From contig NC_080417.1 in assembly GCF_029873635.1 (NCBI RefSeq), positions 32,042,214 through 32,106,213 of the forward strand: a stretch of 64,000 bases of DNA, written 5' to 3'. The stretch is from Malania oleifera (taxonomy: Eukaryota; Streptophyta; Magnoliopsida; Santalales; Ximeniaceae). The first letter of the stretch is position 1; the number at the start of each line of letters is the position of its first letter. Below the pieces are notes generated by a model. It was not told the origin of the DNA and searched no databases. It was given only the letters and a program-made list of their open reading frames with translations. This document shows positions 36,512-50,873 of this stretch, piece after piece. The translations under genes and the position numbers were made by a program.

Positions 36512-38640
36512 GGAATGGTGTATAAGAAAGGCGTAGTAGGACTCTAATGGATATTATTAGAAGCATGATAAACAGAAAGTCTTTACCCATTTCGTTGTGG
36601 ATGTATGCTTTAAAAACTGCAATGTATGTATTAAACCATGTTCCTAGTAAGGCAGTTCCAAAAACACCATTTAAGCTTTAGACTGGTAGGAAACTGAGTT
36701 TACGACACCTGCATGTTTGGGGTTGTCAGGCAGAAATTAAAGTTTATAATCCACAAGAAAAGAAGCTAGATGCAAGAACAATCAGTGGTAATTTCATTGG
36801 TTATCTAGAAAAATCGAAGGTATATATTTTATTGTCTTAATCATGCCACCAGAATAGTTGAAACTGGAAATACTAGGTTCATTGAGAATGATGAAACTAG
36901 TGGGAGTATGGTACCAATAAATGTGAAAATTATGAAAATTACAGCTCCTACTATTCAAAGTGAACATATTATAGAAAAACCACAAGAGGTTGCGTTAAGA
37001 CGATCTCAAAGAGAAAAGAGATCTGCTATCTTGGATGATTATGTTGTTTATCTTCAAGAGTCAAATTTTGACTTAGGAATTGAAGATGGTCCAATTTCGT
37101 TTTCAAAGGCCATTAGCTGTGATAATTCTGATAAATGGATGGATGCCATGAAAGATGAGTTAAAGTCTATGGAACAAAATGAAGTCTGGGATCATGTAGA
37201 ATTGCCAGAAGGTTGCAAAAGAGTTGGATGTAAATGGGTTTTTAAAACCAAACGCGACTCTTGTGGTAATCTTGAACGTTACAAGACCATACTTGTTGCT
37301 AAAGGCTTTACTCAGAAAGATGGTATTGATTATAAAGAGACCTTTTCACCGGTCTCTAAGAAAGATTCTTTCAAAATTATTATGGCTTTAGTAGCTCATT
37401 ACAATTTAGAGTTACAACAAATGGATGTGAAAACTGCCTTTCTAAATGGAAATTTGGATGAAGATGTTTATATGGATCAACCATTAGGTTTTAAGTTGAA
37501 GGGAAAGAAAATTTGGTGTGTAAACATAAGAAGTCAATGTACAGATTTAAACAAGCTTCTCGACAATGGTATCTTAAGTTTAATAATACCATTGGTTCCT
37601 TTGGACTTAAAGCAAACATTGTTGATTGGTGTATATATATGAAGATTAGTGGGAGTAAGTTTATACTTCTGATTCTATATGTTGATGATATTTTACTTGC
37701 AACTAATGATCTTGGTCTATTACATGAGATCAAAGAATTTCTCTTTAAAAACTTTGAAATGAAAGATATGGGAGAGGCAAAGTATGTGATCAGAATAGAA
37801 ATATTTTGAGATCGGTCCCAAGGTTGGGTTGGTTTGTCTTAGAAAGGTTATATAAATAAAGTTTTAGAGAGATTTAAAATGGAAAAACGCTCAGCATCTC
37901 CTGTTTCAATTTAGAAAGGAGACAAGTTTAGTCTCATGCAATGTCCTAAAAATGATCTGGAACGGAGACAAATGAAGGATGTTCCTTATGCATATGTTGT
38001 TGGGAGCTTAATGTAAGCTTAAACGTGCACAAGGCCAAATATTAGCTTTGCAGTTGGAATGCTCAGTAGACATCAAAGTAATCCAAGAATGATTCACTGG
38101 AAGGCTACAAAGAAAGTTCTGAGATACTTGCAAGGAACGAAAGATGATAAGTTGTTGTATTGAAGGTCTGGTCATCTTGAGGTGGTTGGATATTCAAATT
38201 CTGATTTTGCTAGATGTGTGGATACAATGAAGTCCATATTTGGCTATGTATACTTGTTAGCCGGCAGAGCAATTTCATGGAAGAGTGCGAAGGAGTCAAT
38301 AATTGTTGCGTCCACTATGGAAGCTGAATTTGTAGCTTACTTTGAGGGTACAATTTAGGCTGATTTGTTGTGGAACTTTATTTTAGGACTTGGAATAGTC
38401 GACAGTATTGCCAAGCCGCTGAAAATTTATTGTGATAATTCCACAAAACATGGTAAGTATTCCAAGGGTGCTAAGCATATGGAATTGAAATACTTTGTTG
38501 TTAAAGAAGAAGTACAGAAACAAAAAGTGTCAATTGAACATATTAGCACTAATTGTATGATAGCTAATCCTTTGACAAAAGGACTACCGCCTAAAACATT
38601 TATTAGTCATGTTGAAAAGATAGGCATTATTGAATCTTAA
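36512..38640 (+). pseudogene. Copia integrase C-part, reverse transcriptase and RNase H
   Basis: Resumes at NGV in integrase, with LMDIIRSMINRKSLPISLWM and LRHLHVWGCQAE. RT starts with WMDAMKDELKSMEQNEVWD, followed by GCKWVFKTKRDSCGNLERYK and AFLNGNLDEDVYMDQP (open frame 36908-37642). A shift near 37510 leads to the frame with the catalytic LILYVDDILLATND (about 37678). RNase H shows STMEAEFVA, CDNSTKH and YSKGAKHMELKYF; a few residues are missing after CDNS. It ends SHVEKIGIIES at 38640. Stops occur at 36521, about 36679, 37807 and several later positions. Confidence 0.9.
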
Positions 38641-38962
38641 TATATGTTGTTTAATTGATACTTAAGCTCGATAATGAAAATGTTTCTGTTATTTCTATTT
38701 TCCATTTTTGTATACATAATTGCTATGGAATAATGATAACAGATTATCTTAATTTAGTCATTAAAGGTGGACGTAATGTATGCCTCTCACTTAAAATCAC
38801 TACATGTAGTTGAACTAGTATCGTAGTGCATGGAAGGGACTATGTTTATAAAGATGATATGGAACCGCCATGACTCCTACAAGTTTTCTACATATTAATG
38901 ATGACTAATGTATGCGCATTATGTTTATATGATCAACTACGTTAAGTAATTTCACTTGAGCC
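38641..38962 (+). other. Non-coding 3' segment of the copia element
   Basis: AT-rich DNA between the polyprotein end and the polypurine tract; nothing else is recognised. Confidence 0.7.
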
Positions 38963-38973
38963 AAGTGGGAGAA
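38963..38973 (+). other. Polypurine tract of the copia element
   Basis: AAGTGGGAGAA directly before the 3' LTR start TGTAAGACATT. Confidence 0.8.
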
Positions 38974-39318
38974 TGTAAGACATTAATTGACATTAATTGC
39001 CTCAAATAAAATTATGATCATATTTATTGAGGTAGTATGAAAGGTCTTTAATATTAAATATAATAATGCTATCATAATTTACAATAATAATATCTCGGAA
39101 TATGAGAAGTCTATAATTATAATAAATTACATATATTAATTAATCACTTGATGGAAGTGATGAATATATAAAGGAGGTTTGGGGCTGGTCCTATCTCAAC
39201 CTAGAAAGCTTGTGCTAAGATTTCCATCAAATTAAGATAGAGCATAAGGAAGCATAAGGTTGTGAGATAGAAACACAATCTAAGTGTGATGACCCAAAAA
39301 TATATATACGATTAAAGC

Positions 39319-39376
<58 letters not shown>
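39319..39376. repeat. (AAT)n microsatellite
   Basis: About 19 AAT units. Further AAT arrays lie at about 39630-39697 and 39917-39952 in the same LTR. A poly-leucine frame on the minus strand is an artefact of these arrays. Confidence 0.95.
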
Positions 39377-39378
<2 letters not shown>

Positions 39379-39627
39379 GACCATTAAGTTAATATCAATA
39401 CAGAAGTGATTTTCTGTAGGATCATTGATTCCATATTTGATGCCTAAGAAAGACCTTGTCTTAGCGAGTGCTCAGAGACTATTGCGGTTCAGTCGCTCCA
39501 TGAAGGTCGGTTTAGTCAAAATGAAATTTCATAAGATAAACAAGATATACACTGTTTGTACACGTAAATAAGTACATATACATAAAATAGTATTTTGACA
39601 GACATAATTTGTAAAAATACATGGTAA

Positions 39628-39697
<70 letters not shown>

Positions 39698-39911
39698 TAG
39701 GTATCCTATGTGGGGCCCACATGAGTCCCGAAACTATATAGGGCTCATAAAATCGTATGAGGACTATTGAAGTTACGTAGGACCCACTTGAGTCTCAAAG
39801 TTGTGTGGGGCCCACAAGACCACATGGGGTCCACATGAGTTTTTATAATTTGAACTTAATTTTTTTTTCAAAAAAAAATAAAACATAGCTTAAAAATAAT
39901 AACAATGATAA

Positions 39912-39952
<41 letters not shown>

Positions 39953-40074
39953 TTTTAAAAAAAGAAAAAAAAGAAAAAAATTAATTAAATGGGAATGACG
40001 GCAAGCACTTCCTTTTCTCCCACATGACCTCCATCCCCATCCCATACCTAACTCATACCTAACCCATCCATGTC

Positions 40075-42179
40075 TGTTGACCTTATAGGTCACGTCCGGT
40101 TTTGATAATGACAAATACCTATTGTATTTAATGCATGCTTAAGGTTTTATGCAGGTATTCTAATTGGCAAACCATAATGTTAGCATAAAGAGGAATTGAA
40201 GCTGAAGACCCTACATATGTTTTATTTCATTTTATTATTATTTAAAGGGTCTGTAATAGTAAATAGGTTCTCTAGTTTGTAATAATTGCATGCATCACTT
40301 GCATGATTTAATAGGTAAGCTCAAAACTAAAAAGGACCTAGAAATGACCCTAGGACACTCACAAATGCACACATATATGTTGGTCATTTGAGTAGGGCAA
40401 TTGCATGGTTAAACATGACTGAAATGCACTAAATGTGCACATTCGGTCAACCATACTCCCAAGTACAAATACCTCCCGGTCGACCGAACTAGGACCGGGT
40501 CAACAGAATGACCATAGCCCGGTCAATCGAATTTACCCATTTATTTATACTCGATCGATTGAACTCCCTAGAAGTCAACATAATTGACCTTCTGGTCAAC
40601 CGTGCCAAAATTCCACATTAACTACTTAGTCGATTGAGTTCCCACATGTGGAACTCAACGGTTTGGCCGACCGAACTTGTTAGTTCATTTGATTATTAGT
40701 CGACCGAACCGCACTAAAAGGGAAAAATCGCCCTTGGACTTACATGTCCAGTCGACCTAACTTGTTGTTCAAATTGTTCCCGATCGACCTAACTTCAAAC
40801 AGCTTGGTCAACCGAACTTGCCTCAGTTGACCGGTGCTCTCGGGTTGCCCCATTATTTTACCGTAGTTAATTTTTTTTTAACGGGGTTAATTTAATTAAA
40901 TAATATTAAAACTTTTATAATAATTCCATTTGTGTCTTTAACGGCCATAATCAGGGGAAAGTCTATATATACCTCTTCATTTGGAATGATTAGTAAGAAG
41001 ATTAGCAAACCCAATTAGTGAATTTTCTCTCAATTCCAAAATTCATATTACTCATTTCTAAGCTCCATACACTCATACTTACCTTGTCATATTGCCGAAA
41101 ATCCTTTGTAAGTTTGATTTGAGTGTTGATTAGGTTTGCTCTCCTAAGTGTTGTGCTTGATTGATACGATTTTATCTGAGAGTAAAACCTCAAGTATTCT
41201 TAGGGGACTTTGTTAATAAGTCTTTCCTAAGAAGACTTCGTTTGAACTTCTGAGTATTGCACAATCATTGCAATATCTTAAGAAATTCATATTTGATTTT
41301 GGTTGCAAAAATATTTTCAAATCATTTTCAAATATCTAGTGCGTTTCATCTTAAGAAATCTTTGAAGATATATTTGTTTATGTATTGAAAATCTTTGTTG
41401 CAATATTCATTGAATTATATCATTTGTTGAACACAAAGATTAAATCCCTTTTGCAAACCAAATCTATATATTACTTAAGCTATATACGTTGAGAAAATCT
41501 GTTGGTTGAGATATATAAAGTTTGATTGATATCTTTGTTTGAGCATTTAGATTGAATATATATTTTGTGATACAAATATCATATTGGTTTGCACTCTCAC
41601 GCACTGATTACAACGATTGCAAATATATTTGAGAGTAGACATTTAAGACTACATTGAGCATACCTTATTATATCATTTGGTGGTGTATGTGATTGCACGT
41701 AATTGGGTACACATCTGCTTTACATGAAAGCATAATCACTGTACCAATTTCATTGCTGTGAAATTACTGAGTATTTCTAAGCGTGACCTGAGGGGGTGGT
41801 AATCCAGCCCGGTAAGGATTAATTGTAAAGGTTGAGGTTAGTTTTGTGCTAATTGACCTGATTTGTTTAGGTGTCGCTCCACCCGTTTAAGTGAGCAATT
41901 ATAGTGGTAATCCTTGTGCTTGTTAGCTGGCGGGGATGTAGGCAATTTGCCGAACCTCAATAACATTTCTACGTGTCACTTTCCTTACTGCTTTTTTGTG
42001 CATGTGTAGTTAATTAAATTGCATGATTTAATTTCTGGTATATATTATAATTGATTGTCTTTACTTGTACTAGATTGACCATAGGGTTGTGAATATTCTG
42101 CTATTAGGATACTCACCTAGGGCATAAATTTTAAAAGTACTAATTCACCCCTCCTCTTGGGATCACGGTAAAACTAACA
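40075..42179 (+). mobile_element. Solo LTR (copia-type) nested in the solo LTR at 39285
   Basis: TGTTGACCTTATAGGTCA to ...CCTCTTGGGATCACGGTAAAACTAACA, flanked by ATGTC (40070-40074 and 42180-42184). It contains many GGTCGACCGAAC-like palindromic words (40440-40830). It is related to the LTR at 55865, which is followed by a primer site and gag remnant of copia type. No coding sequence. Confidence 0.88.
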
Positions 42180-44250
42180 ATGTCCATTCCTTAATTTTAA
42201 AAAATTATAATTTCATCCCCTCCCCCACACTTTTATAAATTCAATTTTCTTCCCCAAAATTTTCCTATAAATAGGAAACTCTTGATATTCATTTTTCTCA
42301 AAAAAAATTTGCAAAGGAAGAGAAGGATTAGTAAGTGAAAGAATTAGTGGTGGAGGAAGAATTTTTACCATAATTAAAATTCTCACTCACCCACTCTTTC
42401 TAATCTCATTTTTTTAAAGATATTCGTTGTGATCATAGCATAAGGTTAAGTAAGAAGTAAGTAAATTTGATTATATTAGATTTTTATTTAAAATTCATAC
42501 CCAAGTTTATTTGTAAGTAAATTTCGATTATGTTAGTTAGTTTCATAAAATTCTCCTGAGCTTATTTTTACACATATTTAATTATACTAGTTTTATCTTT
42601 AATATACTTGTATTTATTTTTGAGTTAAGAAATGTTCTAAACCTCTCCGATATTTTACATCGTTAATTTCTATTCAAGAAAATATTTTTAACATGACAAT
42701 TGTGTAGCATGAGTTTATTTATACGTTACATATTTCATGAAAATATGAGTAAAAATGATATTTTCATGATATTATTTTAATTGTAGAAATTATATAATAA
42801 AAATATTTTTAAAACCCCTTATGGCTCAGACGATACAGAAAATTACAAATGCTCGATACCGAACTTAAAGTTTAAACGGATTAGAGTGCACTCACACTGT
42901 TTACAAAGTGGTTTTATATGGTAGCGGATTTCTCCTGAGTGCACATTTGGGTCGGACCAGGGTTTAATAGGGAAAATCTTACTTAATGATGATGTACGTT
43001 GATTTAGTTTGGCCGGCCAGCCAGTTAAGTCCAGTTTACGAACCGCACAACCCAATCATGGTGGTAAACATGACTTACGATTAACAGACTTAAGGGTAGT
43101 TTTTTTTTTTTACAGTACGTGTATATACATATTTAATTACATATACAGAACTATTGATGAATTGAAGGAAAAGTATATGTTTTTGTGAATGAGGGCATTT
43201 TTGTGCTTAGATAATGATTTAATAAGGAAAAGTATATATACATGATTGAGTATTATAGTTATAGTTTTAAAAATTAAAAAGTTCGGTTTGCTATCAATGA
43301 TAGTAAAAGTTTTATACATAAATTTTTAAATTTATATTTATTTTTAAAGCAATTTTAAAGTTATAGTATTAAATATTATTTTACAAAATTAAAATATTAT
43401 GAAAGCTCATTTTGGTCACACACTAATAATAATCTTATTTACTTATTGAGCGTCATCTCACCCCAATCATTATTCTACATTTCAGATCATTTTGACAAGT
43501 GTACCAGAAATCTGGCGTAACAAGTACATGGACGGGAATAGAAAGAGTAAAGTAGAATAAAAAAATTAGCATAATAGAATTTAGAATATATTTGTGCATT
43601 TTATAATTTTAAAAATTTGTATTTTAATAGTTAAGACATATATTTGTAATAAAGTTAATTAGTACTCTGATAATAAAAATAATTTAAATTTATTTACATC
43701 CACTGAAAAATTTATATGTAGGAACCCATTCGGGTTTGGGTCCTTACACTAAGGATATATGCTTGGAGGCTATGGATCAAGGTATGATTTTCTTTTAATG
43801 TTTGTTGTGTAAAATTATGAGTTTTCAAGGTCTTTAAAATTAAGATATATAAATCATGTTATTAAGACGTATAAATCATGTTTATAGTGTGTCTCTAAAC
43901 TTACAACGACCCCAAAAATAGATATAGTCGATTATTTACTTTCACGCACCAGTATGAATAAAATAATATTTTTATTGAAAGCTTATTTCCACTTTTAATT
44001 TTTCATGCATCATTTTAAGAAAATAATAAAATTATAATATTTTATACGAATAATAACAATATATATATATAAAATATAATATAATATAAGCAATCCCATA
44101 ACCCACATGAACATTATGCATGGTTACTTACTACTGTCCAATTTGGCGTTGCATTCAGTAATAATAATGTATATATGAAAGGAGTAATTGATTATATAAG
44201 AAAATATAGGTGACCATCCATACACTTACATATAATAATATATATATAAT

Positions 44251-44325
44251 ATGCATACATGAATGTATGCATGTCTCTTAACTTAATTTGAAAATTATAT
44301 ATATACTGTAAAGCACACCCAATCA

Positions 44326-44371
<46 letters not shown>

Positions 44372-44418
44372 ATAATATGCATACATGAATGTATGCATGT
44401 CTCTTAGCTTAATTTGAA

Positions 44419-44465
<47 letters not shown>

Positions 44466-44500
44466 GAAGCACACCCAATCAATTATAATATATATATACA
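44251..44500. repeat. 126-bp direct duplication with palindromes and (AT)n tracts
   Basis: ATGCATACATGAATGTATGCAT (a near-perfect 22-bp palindrome) followed by GTCTCTTA.CTTAATTTGAAAA and GCACACCCAATCAATTATAA occurs at 44251 and again at 44377, each with a long AT run (44332-44367 and 44425-44461). Confidence 0.85.
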
Positions 44501-45886
44501 CACACACATAAGCCCCATGCCCCCATTCATCAATAATATAGATGTTGCCACCCCCACAAGTCAATTATTACTCTCATGCTCCCAATTCCAACGTAAACGA
44601 ATCAATCCATGCACCATTCCCCACGCTTGCATTATGTATACAAAAAAAACAACAATCATAATAATAATAGATTCCTTTATCAAACATATATTAATTTTGA
44701 TTTTTGTCATCTTTCTTCCTACTATCTATATAAGAAGCCTTGGTTATTCATGCTATACATAGGAGATCTTCTTACAGCTCTCCTTACATACAAAATTTCA
44801 GAGAAAGAAAAGGAAAAGTGAGTGAAAGAATTGAGTAAGGGATTGAGAATTTCTTCATACTTGAAATTCTCACTCACCCACTCTTTCCAATCTCATTTTT
44901 TAAAGATATATGTTGTGACCATTTTACTGGGTTAAATCAGTGTAAGAAATTTTGATTATGTTAAACTTTTATTAAATTTTACCGGAGTGTATTTTTACAT
45001 ATATTTAATTATATTAGTTTTATTTTTATACTTACGTTTATTTTTGGATTGAGAAATGTTCTAATCCCCTCGGAGAATTTGCAGCATTATTATTTTCTAT
45101 TCAAGAAAAACATATTTTTAGTATGAAAATCGTGTGGCATAAGCTTGTTAAATTACATTGTGTGTTTTACAAAACAACTAAGATATAGTAAAATTTTTAT
45201 GATGATGTTCATTTTATTGTATAAATATATATATACAAATTTTATGATGCTATTTTAATTGCATAAAATATATATACGAGGATATTTGTTTTAGTAAATT
45301 TGTTGGTATCAAAGTAAAGGGGCAAATGAGCCGTGGATGGTCCCAATCCTCGAGACTCTAGTCCGGGGGCTTACTAGTTTGGCAAATGAGTGGGGACGCC
45401 CACTTCAATGAGTGTTTTGATATGGACAAATTATATAATAGTATGTTTTAAAAACTTTTATGGCGAAGAAGGTTCAAAATTACAAAAGCTTGGTATCGTA
45501 GCTTAAAGTTTACAGTCAGAGTGCACCCACACTGTTTGTAGAGTGGTTTTATATAACAGTGGATTTCTCTTGAGTGCACACATGAGTCGTACCAGGACTA
45601 AATAGGAAAAATCTCACTTACAGATTGTAGTTTGATTTAATTTGATCGGCCAGTCAATTAAGTTTAGTCTTCGAACTGCACAACCTTGTCATGAGAGTAA
45701 ACATGACTTACAGTTAACATGCCTAAGAGAGGTTTTTCAGTATATATGTATATATATAATTATATGAACATGACTATTTTATGATTAAATGATGATTTGA
45801 AGGAAAATCACATGTTGATGTGAACAGAGCCATTATTAGTAGGCCTAAATGATGATTTGAAGGAAAAACATAAAAGAAAGTGTATA

Positions 45887-47791
45887 TGTAAAAACCCTGT
45901 AAATTCTACTATAAAAATACTCTGATACCATAATAATATCAACAAAGTCAACCCAGACCCAAAGTGGGGTACATGGGATACACCTGTCCATAAATAGTCC
46001 ATAAATACATCCTATCAATGTAGCGAAAAACATAACACACCTAATCCTTATATACAATACCAGAGTTCTAAAGTCTCCAAAAATATACATATAAACCCCC
46101 AAAAATCCATAAAATATCCTAATGATTATACAAACATATCCCCAATTCCAAAACATATACCCTAAATTACAGTAACCAGGCTTCCTTTACCACAGAGCTC
46201 ACTCCGCTCGGTTGTCTGGATTTCTTGAAATGTTTAAGATTCTTGGGGTGAGACACCTCTCAGTAAGACGGAATAAATTATTGTCAGTGTGTGGCAACAT
46301 GAGCTTTAATGTATAATAACACATTCATTTAATAATTAATTTAATAGAGAAATTATGAAAACTGTACTCATAACCATATATATATATATACATTTGCAAT
46401 CATATATTTTTCTAAAAAAAAATGCTCGTGCTCAATAAGTTTCCCTGTGTACGAAACACAACATGTCTGTTAATGTAGAATCATCATGTATGTAATGAGG
46501 AACCAACCTGAGTGAACATTCTTATATCACCGTCATGTAATAACTCCATATGACCGAGTTCTGCGACTCGAAGGCGGAACTTAACCATGGCTGGCCTACC
46601 AGGCTAAGTCAAACTGTACGCGTCTGTAGTATGATTGGTCTATTGCAACTTGGTCCGGACCTAGGGGCGGTCAACATCTCTCCGCAGGCCTAATCGACTT
46701 CTAATACCAACACTCTCTTTGAGTAGTGTGGTTGCACTAACTCATTCACTAGCAATGGTACCGTACTATCATGTACATCACTGGTCCATCAAGGTTCTCA
46801 TTTCCACATCTCAGTATAAAAATTGTCATTTCGATCATTTCATTTCTTGATATAATATCGTCATCACATATCTCAATATAAAAAATATCATGTTTGTATT
46901 TCGGTATAAAACCATCATCACATATTCTAATATAAAATTATATTTCATCATTTCACAATATTTGTTTTATTTTCAATATTTCTCATAAGCCAATATAAAT
47001 CACATTTCATCATAAAATATTCTCACATGTTTATTGTACAATAACAAAACCATTTCTCATGCCACACATATTTTAAGTAATATTTCATAATATAATAATT
47101 ACCCATAAAAATATATGATAATCCAAAACCACAATTTTCATATGTCTGATAAGTCAGAAAATCATATACAATATTTTCATATTCTCATGCTTTAAATTAA
47201 TCAGTTAATTTTCAAAATGTCTGACATAATTTATTTCCCTTACCTATTTACTGAGAATGTGCCTACAAAGATCCTAAATCGACACTTGCGGCCTTTGGAG
47301 CACAAAATCCTGTAATCATATATTTTAGTTTAATTTGGTAAATCCTAAAATAATTACTATCCTAACATCCCTAGGCTCTCACGCTCTCGTTAACCGGTTA
47401 AATTCTAAAACAAAAGATATAATTCATTTTTCTTACCTTAACTTTGGAGTGGTGCCTAGGTTCCCCAAACCACGAATTTGCCCAAATTAAAATGACAAAA
47501 ATCAAAGTTAAGACCCCATGGTGGTGTTCGATCGTTGATTTTGCTGAAAATTTGAGAGAAATTGAGGAGAGAGAGAGAGAGAGTGTGTGGAAACTGGGGG
47601 GGAAGGGGTCTCTAGATCTCAGGATCAAAAAAATTTTGATCCCGAAGCTTCTTTTAACCATTATATATATATATATATATATATATAATTATAATATTAT
47701 ATAATTATATTATAGTAATATATTATTATATTATATTATATTATTTAATTAATAATTTTTAATTATTTATTTATTTTTGGGAATCACTACA
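45887..47791 (-). mobile_element. Reverse-oriented solo LTR (1.9 kb) in the outermost 3' LTR
   Basis: On the minus strand it begins TGTAGTGATTCCC at 47791 and ends GGGTTTTTACA at 45887, flanked by GTATA (45882-45886 and 47792-47796). The reverse of TTACTGAGAGGTGTCTCACCCC lies at about 46236-46275 and of ACTCATGTTGCCACACAC nearby, tying it to the chromovirus-type LTRs. A (GA)n leader tract is at 47570-47583. Confidence 0.88.
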
Positions 47792-48342
47792 GTATATATA
47801 TACTTAAATATAATAGTTACAATTTTAAAGCTAACAAGTTTAGTTTAACAGTTACAATGTATGATTATAAAATTTTACTATTGTAGTTAATGGTAAAAGT
47901 TTTATGCAGTAATTTTTATATTTACTTCTATTTTAAATGCAATTTTAAAGTTACAAGTATTATATGTATTTTACAAGATTTTAATACTATGAAAGCTCAT
48001 TTTGGCCATACACTAATATTAATCTCTTTTACTTACTAAGTTTCGTCTCACCCCAATCATTATTTTACATTACAAATAATTTTGAAAGATGTACCAAAAA
48101 TCTAGCATAACAAGTGCATGCGCGGGAATAGAAAGAACATAGTAGAATAAAAATTAGTATAATATCATTTGGACTATGTTTGAGTATTTAGAATTTTTAA
48201 GAAATGATAATTTTTTAAATATTTGAGGTACATTTGTAAAGAAGCTAATTAGTGCTCTAGTAATAAAAATAATTGAGTTTTATTTGCTTCTACTCAAAAA
48301 TTATATATAGGAGCCCACTCGAGTTTGGGTCTTTACAAGTTT

Positions 48343-49243
48343 AATAGTGTTAAAATGTGCCCAAATGTAGTAAATGTTATGCTTGTGTTGTGCTTATAAT
48401 ATATTTAGGTGACTTATGTGCTCTTCTCATATTTCATTGTATTTTGATAATAACAAAATTCAGTATGATTATTTCTTTGGGATATAATGAATTAAAACTT
48501 GTTGGAGTTTAAACTTTTCAATATGAACGTATGAACATTATTTTTAAGTACCGAGTACCATATTGAATCAATGATGAATAGAATAAATAGAAATAGAAAT
48601 AGAAACTTGTGTTATGCCCCAACTTCAATTCCTCCCCCCCCCCCCCTCCCCACCCCCTTTTTTTTTAACATTGGTATATTTCAATATTAAGGTTGTTATT
48701 GTCTCATATTTTGTTACTTTAAAGATTGAAAATTTAAGTATACAAATTTAAAAAATTTAGTTACCCCATGTTTGAGAGAGACATTGAATTTGGATATTAT
48801 ATGGATTTAGAAAAGATGTAATACAAAAATATATAGAATTTCATCCAAATCCACCCAATCTAAAATTAAGACCTGAAATCCATGCTCCGGCCCAAACGCC
48901 TTATTAGTGTAATTTCCAATACAACAATAATGTCATAATATTACTCACTTTTGAATTAAACTTCATATTATCTATTGGAATTATTGCCTATATTTGCACA
49001 TTTATTGTTAAAGTAGTACTATTTGTGTTCCAATAAAGTTAAGCTTTGTTTTACCAAGAGGTGATTCATTGAAGATTTTCGAAACAAGACACTAATGAAA
49101 GATCTATTTGAATTTCTATGGTAGCTTAGTCAAACCTCACCCAAACCCCTACACTGGCTTACTTTTAAAAATCCTAGCATAAGATTTTTTAATGCAACAA
49201 CAAATCATGTTAGCCATACACATAGAAAGAACTGAAAATATAG
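48343..49243. other. Intergenic DNA, no gene recognised
   Basis: AT-rich sequence with a C-run and T-run near 48636-48668. No domain or repeat relation was seen. Confidence 0.5.
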
Positions 49244-49248
49244 AGAAT

Positions 49249-50873
49249 TGACTTACTCTAAAAATGAGCAGTTCGGAAGCTATCACAAGTATAAGAGTTT
49301 AGTCATGTAATAATTAGCCCTAGGGTCAAATTGTTTCTTCAGGGAATGCAATTTAATTCCAAACTTAGTGTAAACCCAAAAGAAAAAAAGAAAAGAAAAT
49401 TTTAATAAACATAGTTTAGATTTGATTTCTTGAATTCGTAAGATTTTTGCAATGAAACTTAAACCCTAACTAAAAATTAAATGCGTGTAAAAATAATTGC
49501 TTAAATGTCAGATTCAATGCTAGAATAATGAAGGAAACAAACCCTGCAATTATTCAACTAAATAAAAATATTAACTTTAAACATAAACACAAACAAAAAT
49601 AAATTCTAATTAAATAAAAACTCTAACTTTAATAATAAAAACACCCAAAGAAAATATATAAATCCATACAAAAACTTTAAATAAGAAAAAAGTAACTGAA
49701 ATTAATAATAATAATGCTCAAACAAAAATTTAAATGCAAGAGAGAGAGATTTAAATAGAAATTTATCTAATAAAAAGAAGATTCTTAAATTAAACAAACA
49801 AACTATTTTTAAACAAAAATTAATCCAAACTTTGAATAAATTAAAAACTTAACACTAAAATTAATTCTAACAAAATTGAATTCAAAGAAAGAGATACGAG
49901 AGAGAAGGAGAAAATAGAAGAGAAAAAGTAGAAAAGCCGTGAGAGAGAGAGAGAGAGAGGGAGAGAGAGCAAGAAGACAAGTCATGGAGATGTGGAGAGA
50001 ACCTCCCCTGATGCGCATGACCTCCCAGGAAGAAAAGTAAGACTCTTTCTACGGCTGCACTTTTTTCCTCCCAAAAAAAAAAACCTAGCTACCCCCCCCC
50101 CCTTTTTAATGTTTCCCAAGCAACTTTTAAAATACCCACCAAAGAAAAGTCAAACCCTACTTCCAAAAAGCAAAGCTGCTGCCCCACTTTTTAATTAAAA
50201 CTCTACTCCACTTTTTTTTTTTTTTTTTTAAAAAAAAAAAGCAAAAGCAACCTTTTCATCAAATACCAATTTCCCAATTCAAAACCCCCCTAGCAAGTCG
50301 GCTGCTCTTCAATTCCAGTTATACACGCTAGCGCACAAGCCCATCTTCATGCATTCTTACGAGCACAACCCACATGCATGCAGCCCAGCGCATGTCTCTA
50401 CGGACTGCACACGACCCAATTTCCTTCACACATGCACGCCAAGCTCTTCACATGGCTTACTTCAATTTCTCATGCATGCATGGGTGGCTTTAATTTCCAC
50501 AATTTTTTCTTTAAATGTCGAGGAAAACCCTGGATGCTCACGGTCTTGATTTGGACTCTGTCTCACGTACGCGACTCTCCACAAACACGGCTTGGCTTCC
50601 GAAAATTATCTTTAACGCGTAATCTTAGTTAATGCTCACATACATGAAATCTCTTAATACTCACGACCCGCGTACATTCTAATCTCCGCTTTAATTTCCA
50701 GAATTTTTCTTGCAATAATGAAACACAAAAATCCATAAATTATTTGAAATAAGATTAAATATTACAAATTGGGTGCAATGCTAAAATATTGAACATACTT
50801 AGGCATTTTATTAAAAATATATCTTTAACGTACAATTTTAAACACCTAAATATACAACTTTGACGCGCAATCA
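49249..50873 (-). repeat. 3' LTR (left copy) of the Athila-like element
   Basis: TGACTTACTCTAAAAATG to ...GACGCGCAATCA. It matches the right copy along its whole length, including the (GA)n tract at about 49936-49969 and C/T homopolymers at 50092-50240. Confidence 0.9.

Larger units (their letters stand above)
39285..43748 (+). mobile_element. Solo LTR of the outermost element's family inside the copia 3' LTR
   Basis: TGTGATGACCCAAAAATAT to ...TTTGGGTCCTTACA, flanked by CTAAG (39280-39284 and 43749-43753). It is about 2.35 kb after removing the nested LTR at 40075-42179. It shares LTR blocks with the outermost element, including TTGATTCCATATTTGATGC and the GGCCAGCCAGTTAAG / CATGGTGGTAAACATGAC region. 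No primer site or coding region is present. Confidence 0.85.
38974..43905 (+). repeat. 3' LTR of the copia element, split into 38974-39284 and 43754-43905
   Basis: TGTAAGACATTAATTGAC... matches the 5' LTR until ...ACACAATCTAAG, then a solo LTR is inserted. It resumes GATATATGCTTGGAGG and ends CTAAACTTACA, followed by the ACGAC target duplication. Confidence 0.92.

Noticed and set aside
39516..40114. Poly-leucine open frames on the minus strand
   Set aside because: Translations of (AAT)n microsatellites.
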